Positions 55,797 to 64,000 of a stretch of DNA of 64,000 bases are shown piece by piece. Below the pieces are notes generated by a model, which was given only the letters and a program-made list of their open reading frames with translations, ran no database searches and was not told where the DNA came from. The stretch is from Pachyrhynchus sulphureomaculatus (taxonomy: Eukaryota > Arthropoda > Insecta > Coleoptera > Curculionidae), in NCBI GenBank assembly GCA_019049505.1, contig CM032446.1, positions 187,475,157 to 187,539,156 on the forward strand. Reading direction: 5' to 3'. Position 1 is the stretch's first letter, and each line of letters starts with the position of its first letter. A program made the translations under genes and the position numbers.

Positions 55797-56709
55797 CGAT
55801 CAAGAGCAAGCTGGACTTGCACAATTGGTGTTCCGTACTGTAATTACCTTTAAAATAAAAATTTTTGTTATGGAGGCACAAAATGATCAGTGACTTCACA
55901 AAACACACCTCAAATGAGTTTTCAATAAAAGAATTAAGAGCCCAGATGTCTAGTCAAATACTGACTAATCTAATCAACCAGAATAAGATAAAGTTCTATA
56001 TAATATGTATATATCTTAAGATCCAATATGTATTTTCAAGTTTTTTCTTAATCAATAATGTATAATATCTTAGCTAACTAATAGGCAGTCAATCAATCTA
56101 ATCTAATCTAGAATCTAGTAGTATAACTTCAAAACCAATATTTACTACCTAAATATTTGTTTCATTATAAACAAATAAAATAAAATTATTTTGTCTCGTT
56201 ACCTAATACTTAGAGCAGTAGTTATCATCCCGGTTCAATTCACAACTTTCGACGAAATAAAGCTTCACCATTTTGTCGAGCAAATATTTTTTTATACCAG
56301 ATAAGTTATCAAACGTTATGTACTGTATGTGACAATTTTCGCTGAATCTACACTTTACGAAGAGTATTTTAGAATTTTTTCAAAATTTTTTGATCAGTAC
56401 TTTTCGAGATAAGGTAGATGGACAGGGGTTTTAATCCATTTTTTTCAATAATACAAATAAAAATGTGCGAAAGTATTATATCATATATATTTTTGAACTC
56501 GCACACACGAACAAGCTTTCATTTGACACTCCACACTATGATCTAAGTTAAGTCAAAATTTACCTTTAAAAACTACAGAGCTCTGATTAGGCTATCAATT
56601 CCCATATTTATGCCAAATTTCAACTCTTTATGTCAAATAGTTTCGGAGAAAATCGGGTGTGACAGACAGACGCCGGAGAAATTCCCTAAATATTCCATAC
56701 AGAACACTG
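55797..56709 (+). repeat. GTTCCGTA dispersed element, copy 5 (diverged)
   Basis: Starts TCGATCAAGAGCAAGCTGGACTTGCACAATTGGTGTTCCGTACTG and ends CGGGTGTGACAGACAGACGCCGG...TTCCATACAGAACACTGA. An insertion-like stretch (~55930-56220) interrupts the body. The TA site here is just CATATATATTTTT. It has the most substitutions of all copies, so it is the oldest. Confidence 0.75.
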
Positions 56710-57207
56710 AAAATGCCCTTGGAATGGATCATGGGATATAACATGGTATTAGCATAAACCAAAGAACTATATTAATATTTCTTATAGGACTACGTAATTC
56801 AATGTAAATTTTGGACAAAATAGTGGGTAAATGGGCCAACCAAAATTCACTCAGTGAAGAACAACAGCGGCGCTGGGGACACATTGCTAAAAAATAGGCA
56901 CCTTTGAAGTTCTTGCGCCCTCTAGAAATTTTTATTGCCTGTTGAGTAGCCGCCATTTCAGTGAATGGTCACAATTTTTTAGCTAATGGTATTAGAAGTA
57001 CATTATGTATAACAAATTGTATTAATTGATCAAACTGGTCTTAGGATGAAATTGTACAGTTTAAAATAACCGCCCCCTCCCCCCTCCCATGGCACTTCTC
57101 TGGGTATGCCAATTGATATTGAATAAATAATTAAATGAAATATAACTATAATTCGATAGCATAAACGTGTTCCTCATTTAAACTTTTCCATTATTGCTTT
57201 TATTGAC
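56710..57207. other. unassigned sequence
   Basis: A C-rich CGCCCCCTCCCCCCTCCCATGG stretch near 57071 stands out from the AT background but no TATA box or gene start is attached to it. Confidence 0.5.
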
Positions 57208-57297
57208 AAATATATTGAACTAAGTTGGGAATGTGGAATCTTTGGCACAATGATACTACTCAGTATATATCACCACTACACCAAACACTTTATTTTT

Positions 57298-57343
57298 GCA
57301 CTCGACGCGCGTTTCGCTAACCATGTTAGCTTCATCAGGAGCG
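57298..57343 (-). ncRNA. hammerhead ribozyme motif, left arm of Penelope A2
   Basis: Same as the motif at 8045-8089: CTGATGA (57332-57338, minus), extra A, GCTAAC-ATG-GTTAGC, GAAAC, GCGC loop, GTC cleavage triplet and 5-bp stem I. Confidence 0.8.
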
Positions 57344-57469
57344 ATGATTGACTAAAGCTAAACTACAAATGTACCCTATTTATATTTACTAAGCCTAACC
57401 CTTGAATTACTCAAGCGGAACTAATGACATAGGCAAGGCCATCAGTTCCGGTCAAGTAACCAGTAGTGG

Positions 57470-57841
57470 GGACTATACGGAATAGGCCCTCTGTCTTTAT
57501 TTAAACTACTTTTACATTTTATGATTTCCATACTTTCGTATGCGTTTAACAATCTCCTATCAGATACGTTTTTTATCAATCTTAGATTATCTAATGTTAC
57601 AGTATGATCAGCTTCAAGGGCATGTTCGGCAATGCTAGACTTTTCTGTTCTATTGTATTTTAAGTGTGCTAAGTGTTCTTTAAATCTTGTTTTAATTGAC
57701 CTTTTAGTTTGCCCAACATACTTTTTGTCACAATCATTACAACTAATTTCATAAATTCCACTTTTCTCACAATTAGGAATCTTATCTTTGGGATTGAGAT
57801 ATTCCTCAGATTGTCTGATGACTTATAGACTAAGGTGAGGC
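57470..57841 (-). pseudogene. GIY-YIG endonuclease of Penelope A2, left arm
   Basis: The minus strand encodes the GIYEISCNDCDKKYVGQTKR block, as in copy 1, but a 4-bp deletion near 57795 puts it out of frame with the RT upstream. Confidence 0.75.
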
Positions 57842-58805
57842 CTACCTTATTAAATACCTTATTGAGTCCCTTGCTATATTTCGGATTATATGGTATGGAG
57901 ACATAACATACTTGATGTTATTTTCTTCGCGTGTAAAAAAGGTGGAATTCTGAATATTAAACCTAAACTTATGTCTATTTATTAGCTTATTTACTAAGTC
58001 ATCGTCATAACCATTAACTCTAGTTATATTTCTAATACGATTCCTTTCTTTATTAAAGTTTACTTTATTCAGAGGGAAAGTGACCAAACGATGAACTAAA
58101 AAATGTAATGAGGCTAATTTATGTTGTTTGCAATGAAATGAATCATTAGGAATGTCCTTCCTATAGATATCAAATTCTAATCTACTGTTATTTTTAATAA
58201 TTAAAATGTCTAGAACAGGCAGTTGTCCTTTGTTCTCAACTTCGTAAGTGAATTTAATGGAATCAAACCGGCTATTTAATCTAGAAACAAAATCATCAAT
58301 ATTTGCTTTCTTTGTATCAAAAATCGCGAAAATATCATCCACATACCTATACCATACCCTTGGGAAATATTCGAATTCTTGACTGGCTTCGATTTCAAAC
58401 TTACTCATGAATAAATTGGCTATGAAAGGTGATAAGCAATTACCCATAGCTGTTCCTTCCTTCTGAACATAAAATTGATTGTTATATTGGAAATAATTTT
58501 GTTCCATACAAAGTTTAGATAATGTTAAGTATTCACGAATAATTTCGTCTTCAAAGTCATTCATTCTAAGTAATTCTTCGAGATATTGTAAAGTTTGTGG
58601 AATTGGCACACTTGGGAACAAAGAACTAACATCAAAAGAAATTAAGACTTTACCTTCATTAAGAACTAGATTTTTTTGTTTTATTAATAAATTCTAACGA
58701 ATTCTTCACTGCGAAAGTATTTAACGGTAACTTCTCAAGTTCTTTTGATAACCATTTGGATATTAAATATGTGGGTGATCCGACCGATGAAACAATGGGT
58801 CCACT
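57842..58805 (-). pseudogene. Penelope-like reverse transcriptase (A2)
   Basis: The main frame (58621-57842, 259 codons) has MFPSVPIPQTLQYLEELL, KEGTAMGNCLSPFIANLF, VWYRYVDDIFAIFDTK (YVDD active site) and VENKGQLPVLDILI. Upstream to 58805, in another frame, are VSSVGSPTYLISKWLSKEL and LNTFAVKNSLEFI of the RT N-terminal part. Truncated where the inverted arm starts. RT plus downstream GIY-YIG is diagnostic of Penelope-like elements. Confidence 0.85.
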
Positions 58806-59299
58806 TTTTTACACGCGAAGAAAATAACACCAAGTATGTCTCCATACCATATAATCCGAAATATAGCAAGGGACTCAATAAGGTATTTAATAAGGTAGGC
58901 CTCACCTTAGTCTATAAGTCATCAGACAATCTGAGGAATATCTCAATACCAAAGATAAGATTCCTAATTGTGAGAAAAGTGGAATTTATGAAATTAGTTG
59001 TAATGATTGTGACAAAAAGTATGTTGGGCAAACTAAAAGGTCAATTAAAACAAGATTTAAAGAACACTTAGCACACTTAAAATACAATAGAACAGAAAAG
59101 TCTAGCATTGCCGAACATGCCCTTGAAGCTGATCATACTGTAACATTAGATAATCTAAGATTGATAAAAAACGTATCTGATAGGAGATTGTTAAACGCAT
59201 ACGAAAGTATGGAAATCATAAAATGTAAAAGTAGTTTAAATAAAGACAGAGGGCCTATTCCGTATAGTCCCCTCTACTGGTTACTTGACCCGAACTGAT
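58806..59299 (+). pseudogene. GIY-YIG endonuclease copy, inverted right arm of A2
   Basis: Plus-strand repetition of the region encoding FFTREENNTKYVSIPYNPKY, then, after the shared 4-bp deletion, the frame-shifted CEKSGIYEISCND and GQTKRSIKTRFKEHLAHL blocks. It ends with the same tail as copy 1 (SSLNKDRGPIPYSP). Confidence 0.8.
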
Positions 59300-59392
59300 G
59301 GCCTTGCCTATGTCATTAGTTCCGCTTGAGTAATTCAAGGGTTAGACTAAGTATAAATAGGGTACATTTGTAGTTTAGCTTTAGTCAATCAT

Positions 59393-59437
59393 CGCTCCTG
59401 ATGAAGCTAACATGGTTAGCGAAACGCGCGTCGAGTG
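59393..59437 (+). ncRNA. hammerhead ribozyme motif, right arm of Penelope A2
   Basis: Plus-strand CGCTC, CTGATGA (59398-59404), A, GCTAAC-ATG-GTTAGC, GAAAC-GCGC-GTC (cleavage after 59432), GAGTG. The stem-I distal strand (CAAAAATAAA) present in other copies is deleted after GAGTG. Confidence 0.8.
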
Positions 59438-59480
59438 TTTGGTGTAGTGGTGATATATACTGAGTAGTAAATATATTGAA

Positions 59481-59940
59481 TAATGCAAAATTAGCCAAAA
59501 CCATAATTAAACCTTTACAATTACAAATTTTTATTAAAAAATTGGTAAAGTTATTTATTCAGTATTTCTCTTACAAATATAAATTGTAAAATAATAAATA
59601 AATATAATAATATAGAATAAATTCAGAATATATTACACTAAATAATAATAGTCACTACCTAATAGTTTAAAGAATGAAATGATGGTGAAACATCAATTAC
59701 CAAATATCGAAACGTACGTACAAAAAAAAACAAAGACGTACAAAAAACGTACGTCTTCAAGCCTTTATCGATGAACGAATAATTACTTTTAAAATTAGCT
59801 GTTCCTTCTAACCAATAAGTAAAAAGTGGAATAATGCTGTTTTTTGTGTTAATCGTAATCAAGTCCCAGTCTTCAGTACATATAAAGCAACTCCTTTAAC
59901 TTTTGTCCCCGCCTCTTTTGCCTTTCATCTGTCGGGCAAT
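59481..59940. other. unassigned sequence
   Basis: AT-rich, with a small ACGTACG-containing inverted segment near 59705-59755 (GACGTAC and GTACGTC); no gene recognised. Confidence 0.5.
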
Positions 59941-60345
59941 AATTTACTGAAAATATTGAAATAAAAAAATAATTTTCAAATTCTTTGACATCAAGAACAA
60001 TGAAAAGGGTATACAACCAAATCTGTAAGGGGTAACGTTTGTATAACTCCCTCTATGTCTAACCCTACATAATTGAAGATAATGAACAAATAACAAAATT
60101 TTGAGATTCTCTAACTGCAATAACCATGAAAAAGACGTATTAATGAACAAATAATAAAATTTTGAGATTTTCCGACTTGAATAACCACGAAAGGATCACG
60201 ACACAACCAGAACAATCCTTTTAACCCATTTCCACATTCCTACTTTATATGTATGACTATAGATAAAATTAAAGATAATGAAACAATAAAACGACTCTAG
60301 AACTTCTCAACTCAAAGAACTCACAACACAATATACAGTGACTGA
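59941..60345. repeat. degenerate interspersed repeat, cluster 1
   Basis: Several copies of a motif of the form ATAAT(G)AACAAATAA-AAAATTTTGAGATT-CT-AACT--AA-AACC (from ~59950, ~60080, ~60143 and ~60279), separated by variable TAACCC... stretches. Related units recur at 62810-63190 and 63852-64000. Confidence 0.6.
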
Positions 60346-60689
60346 CAGAGTTCGCAACATATAGGATTTTTTTTTATTATTAGATTATCCATCTCCATTA
60401 AAAAATGAAAATAACCATTTTTTAAGTGTCTTAAAATGCATCAGTTTACTGATCCTTCGAAGACACACACAGACTTTAATTTTCTAAGAAATATTATTTT
60501 CACACGAAGCAATATTCACTTCGGACGGGACCGTAAGTTCGCAAAATTTTAGGTGGTGCGCCACTGAAAATCCACAAAGTAAAGACAATATCGTTTTAAA
60601 GTGAATGTGTGGTGTGGAATTTTAGATACGGATTTTTTCTAATGGATAATTAAAATTCTACTAGGTATTATTATTACTGACAGATTTAT
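60346..60689. other. unassigned sequence
   Basis: AT-rich with no coding signal recognised. Confidence 0.5.
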
Positions 60690-61052
60690 CAGTCTTTCTA
60701 GATAATCTTCCTCTAATGGAGAGAAGGCATGTGTACTTTCAGCAAGATGGCGCTCCACCATTGATGTAAGGAACTGGTTACCCGAGAAGTTTGGCAATCA
60801 GTGGATAGGCCGATTTGCAGAAAATCCCTGGCCTGTCAGATCCCCTGATCTTTCACCCTTAGAGCTTTTTCTGTGGTGATATTTAAAAAATGCTGTTTAT
60901 AAAAAACGGTCTTTCAGAAATCATGAACATTTGGAACACGATATTAGAAACTGCGTAGGCCAAAAAACTCTCGAAATACTTACAAACGTTTCAGGAGAAA
61001 TGAGACCTCGAACATTATTGGACCAAAATGGCACACTTACGGACTTTTAATA
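60690..61052 (+). pseudogene. Tc1/mariner-type transposase C-terminal relic
   Basis: Plus strand: HVYFQQDGAPP (Asp of the second motif), WLPEKFGNQWIGRFAENPWP, VRSPDLSPLELFLWXYLKNAV and RPRTLLDQNGTLTDF. This is the C-terminal half of a DDE transposase of the type annotated in insects as Tc3-like. It has stops near 60768 and 60879. No ends found. Confidence 0.65.
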
Positions 61053-61646
61053 CCAGTTTGACATTTTCAAATTAAGTTAATTTTGTTATTTCTATATCAT
61101 TAACGGAACTATTTAGTATTTAATATGTACTTTTTGAAAGGACAGAATTGAATGTCCTAACAAACGTTAAAACATTTGTTAAAATAGGCGAGTTCTTCTT
61201 CTAGCATCTAGGGGTATTTTGATTTATAAAATATCGATAAGGCATTAAGATACAAATCATAGTAATAATTGCGAAATTTATGTTTGACTTGCCCAGGATG
61301 ATAAAACTGATACATTTGAAAACGGTTAAGGACATTTTTTTGTTGTAAAACACGGAAATAGCAATTAGATGCAAATCATTTCAACATCTGGCGTTCAAAC
61401 GTAAACTCATTTTTTGAATTATTTCTAACACAAACAAAAATAATATTTATAATTATGATCAAATCAAGTTCTTAATACTTTTTTTGCTTTTTGAGTTTTT
61501 TCGATATTCTGTCAATTGGGATCTTAACTGTGGGCGGAGCCTACTATGAATGTGACCGAAATATGGGGCAGATTTAAATTGTGTGGAGCATCGGAAGTGT
61601 GACAGTATTTTTCCAAAATATTATTAACAATTGGCAATATTTGCAA
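61053..61646. other. sequence upstream of the SWIM relic
   Basis: AT-rich, with a GTGGGCGGAGCC stretch at ~61532 that could be an old GC-box-like promoter element 115 bp before the ATG; speculative. Confidence 0.35.
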
Positions 61647-62803
61647 ATGGGCCGGTACAAATCTGGTTTAAGGAAATTTCACACTCGGTGAAAAACTTTT
61701 AAAATCAAATCTTTTCCTTAGGTGTGGAATAATCGATGACAAAACTGTCGCGCCTAACATAACCAAAATTCAAGCAGCATATATATCAACGGCCCAACTG
61801 CGAACAGGGTTTGAGATAATTGGCACATTCAACAATAGAGCAGGGGAAATTTTATATGTATGAAATGCTCTTGTAAAGTCGGTGAAAGTGAGAAATGCAA
61901 ACATATCCTCGCAATTCTTTTGTATTGTTACCGGTAAGATTCTAACCTATAAATATCTAATATTTACGTTTCAATTTTTGTATGAAAATTATTTTTTTAC
62001 AATAATTGTAGCAACGAGCTAAGTGTTTTAACCTGCACTGATATCAAATGTACTTGGAAAGTGAAACGTCAAGAGGTATTGGAAATATTCAAACCGGAAA
62101 AATTTTAACTGGTTTCAAATCAAATGCCAATTCACGTCGAAGGTAAATATTTATTAACTATTTATGATTTTGAATGAATACAAAATAACTGAGACAGTAT
62201 TTTATCAAATTAAAATCTGAAACATGTTATCTAATAAGGAATTTTTGTTTGACACATGTACACGAATTACAAAAAAAAAACAAATGACTGTTCAAAAATA
62301 AATAATTTTACTTACCTGGAAGAACGTAATCTTTTTTAAAATGTTTGGAACAAACTTTAGCCTCAATTCCCACATTTTCAGTTTGTCCACTTGGCCAAAT
62401 GCATTAGTAATAATTACATAACCCTCATTCGCTTTTGTAAAGGCATGAAAAACTACATTTAAATCCTTTTGCAGACGTCTTTCACACACAAATTTGTAAT
62501 ATTAATTTACAGACGCTTATGACAGATTTAAAAATGCACCTTAAGTTTAATTCCTGAAAAAGTCGCGAGATGTAGTACTGAATAGGTAAGATCCGAATTA
62601 ACCTCACTTTTCATAATTCCATATTAGTTTATTCACATTTCCCGTCATACCAAAGGTCACATGTCAAACAACGAATATGTCAAAATCAATTTTTAGGTTG
62701 TCGGACGTGCAGAACTGATTACCTCAAAAAGAAAATTGGATATGCTAAGAATAAAAAATTTCCCATATATTGTGGACTCTGTCGGTCACTATATATGGAG
62801 TAA
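61647..62803 (+). pseudogene. SWIM-type zinc-finger gene relic (four exons)
   Basis: Exons 61647-61687 (starting MGRYKSGLRKFHTR), 61722-61933, 62012-62142 and 62697-62803 have GT-AG borders and matching phases. Exon 2 carries a SWIM motif, CSCKVGESEKCKHILAILL (CxC...CxH). Exon 3 carries LTCTDIKCTWKVKRQ. Exon 4 carries CRTC...CGLC and a stop. Two lesions break it: a 1-nt shift near 61858 (frame ends at TGA after GEILYV) and a TAA at 62106. The first intron is only 34 bp, which is doubtful. SWIM proteins of this sort are common, multi-copy and often transposon-like in insects. Confidence 0.55.
62318..62475 (-). CDS. candidate minus-strand exon
   Basis: The minus-strand frame KANEGYVIITNAFGQVDKLK and FVPNILKKITFFQ ends exactly at a GTAAGT donor (TTCCAG|GTAAGT). 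The upstream border is weak (GTGTGTGAAAG). I do not recognise the protein and no partner exon was found, so it may be a gene fragment. Confidence 0.3.
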
Positions 62804-62809
62804 ATTGAC

Positions 62810-63190
62810 CGATTTAACCCCCTCCTCCTTTAACCCTTTTTAAGTTTGTCTATCAATAATAAAATATGATTTTTGGGTTCCAAGAACTTTGGAAAGGATG
62901 TTTAACATGTGTTATACGTAGCAACAATATGCCTCCCACCCCCTAACCCATTATGCTTAACTCAGTATGTGAGAATAATGGAAAAAAATAACACAATTTT
63001 CAGATTTCTCTACACCAAGTGACCTAAAAAAGATTTATGACATGATATATACTTAGCAAACTCTTCATCTTTAACCTCTTATACATTTTACTACAAGCAT
63101 TCCCCGTTCTACCAACTTCTTTAACACTGCATAACTTTGACTCTAAATATAAAACACAATGTTCTTCTTCCTCGACCCAAAAAAAACATA
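62810..63190. repeat. degenerate interspersed repeat, cluster 2
   Basis: Units of the form AATAATAAAA-ATGATTTTTGGGTTCCAAGAAC (62853), AATAATGGAAAAAAATAACAC (62974) with TTTCAGATTTCTC-AC-CCAAGTGACC, and ATATAAAACACAATGTTC (63149) with CTCGACCCAAAAA, separated by TAACCC(C)TTA-rich spacers. Spacing is ~120-175 bp. Confidence 0.6.
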
Positions 63191-63213
63191 AAAAGGGCGT
63201 ATGTATAAGCCAA

Positions 63214-63851
63214 TGTACAGTGTGTCGTAAAAAGTTATATACAAATGGAGAAAAAGTTTATCATACATATTACAACAAAAATTATTCTTGATAAAAAGTT
63301 CTGCATCACAGGAAAATTCATAATCAAGGATCAAAAGTTTAAAATATTTGATGGTATACAGGGAAAATAAAAAATAATGATTTTTATAATGAAGAGTAAA
63401 GTGTACATTTAAATACAGGGCAAAATATTAATTAAAAATATTAATAGGAACTAAAAAATTATGGTCACGTTTAGATTTGTGGCCTTCCTAGTTAAAAATT
63501 ACAAAAAAAACTCCAGTAAACACGTCAGTAATTATCAGGTTATTTATTGAATAACGGAAATCGAAATTAATTAAACGTTATTATTAACTAGAAAGCCCAC
63601 AAATCTAAACGTGAGCATAATTTTTTTGTTCCTATTAATATTTTCAATTAATATTTTGCTCTGTATTTAAATACACTCTACTCGTTATTATAAATCATTA
63701 TTTTTTATTTTCCCTGTAAAACATTTTAAGCTTTTGATGTTTGGTTATGGATTTCCATGTGATGCAGAACTTTTCATCAAGAATATATTTTTTTTGTAAT
63801 ATGTAAAATAAACTTTTTCTCGATTTGTATAAAACTTTTTAGAACACATTG
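63214..63851. mobile_element. foldback element with ~280-bp inverted arms
   Basis: The left arm (from TACAGTGTGTCGTAAAAAGT, 63214 to ~63500) and right arm (~63590 to TTTTTAGAACACATTGTATA) are inverted copies. For example GGAAAATAAAAAATAATGAT near 63362 matches ATCATTATTTTTTATTTTCC near 63694. The central spacer is ~90 bp. TA at the tips suggests a Tc1/mariner-mobilised non-autonomous element. No ORF. Confidence 0.85.
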
Positions 63852-64000
63852 TATAACGAGCAACCTCTCTCCCCTCCCTATCTCGTTAACCCCTTACATG
63901 TGTGGCCAACTGGAAATAATATAATACAATTTTCAAATTCCTCGACTCCAAGAACCCTCAAAACGACTTTTCACGGGCATTTCACGTGAAGCGGACGACC
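63852..64000. repeat. degenerate interspersed repeat, cluster 3 (runs off the window)
   Basis: TCTCGTTAACCCCTTACATG, AATAATATAATACAATTTTC and AATTCCTCGACTCCAAGAAC match the units at 62810-63190. The foldback element at 63214-63851 lies between the two clusters and probably inserted into one array. Confidence 0.6.

Larger units (their letters stand above)
57220..59468 (-). mobile_element. Penelope-like element A, copy 2, with inverted 3' arms
   Basis: Perfect 12-bp target duplications AAATATATTGAA (57208-57219, 59469-59480) flank it. The left part (minus strand) runs arm, GIY-YIG, RT up to ~58805. There it meets an inverted second copy of the GIY-YIG region and arm on the plus strand (58806-59468). 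Both arms carry a full hammerhead motif. Both also share the same 4-bp deletion relative to copy 1 (GGATTGAGATATTCC versus GGATTTCCTAAGATATTCC), so one arm was copied from the other. Confidence 0.9.

Noticed and set aside
57060..57090. C-rich stretch as a GC-box promoter of the minus-strand gene
   Set aside because: No TATA, initiator or 5' exon could be tied to it; the evidence is only base composition.

Overview
The window looks like an insect nuclear chromosome. It has two spliced genes with GT-AG introns, very AT-rich non-coding DNA, long (TA)n tracts, and a repeat set typical of insects: Tc1/mariner, hAT, pogo/Tigger, Penelope-like, RTE, Jockey/I-type LINEs and an env-bearing gypsy-type errantivirus. 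I cannot name the species. A large, transposon-rich genome such as a beetle's is plausible, but that is inference. There are no bacterial operons, tRNAs, rRNAs or CRISPR arrays.

Host genes. (1) On the + strand, from before the left edge to 16109, five exons with perfectly compatible phases encode a C2H2-type zinc-finger protein: one finger per upstream exon, then a long last exon with an acidic linker and three degenerate ~40-residue helical repeats. (2) On the - strand, 55204 to 35341, four exons encode a complete 1197-aa, helix-rich cytosolic-looking protein that I do not recognise. Its first intron (41267-54969) is 13.7 kb of nested transposons. A ~100-bp decayed copy of its last exon lies at 33388-33494. 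(3) At 61647-62803 (+) a SWIM-type zinc-finger gene remnant shows four phase-compatible exons but carries a frameshift and a stop. The two main genes converge on a 19-kb block of repeats.

Layout. 1-16.3 kb: zinc-finger gene, with an intact-ended mariner 22 bp from a splice acceptor, an RTE element carrying a Penelope-like insertion with a 12-bp target duplication, a second small Penelope-type element, and a Tc1 element with ~220-bp IR/DR-type ends. 16.4-33.3 kb: LINE remnants, then a direct tandem duplication (19458-26951 and 26952-33283) that is nearly identical apart from microsatellite lengths and a 1.14-kb deletion in copy 2. 33.4-55.2 kb: the minus-strand gene with its transposon-filled intron 1 (hAT inside Penelope; errantivirus inside Tc1; an unclassified transposon with ~235-bp TIRs and an intact 416-codon frame; the last two flanked by (TA)n). 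55.8-64 kb: another GTTCCGTA element, a Penelope-like element with inverted 3' arms, a degenerate ~130-bp repeat family, the SWIM relic and a large foldback element.

Most interesting items: hammerhead-ribozyme motifs in the Penelope arms; the GTTCCGTA element, which carries both a GACA and a TA proto-microsatellite and in which expansion of the TA tract can be seen directly; the unclassified TIR transposon at 52169-54338; the recent tandem duplication; and the unknown internal repeats in the zinc-finger protein.
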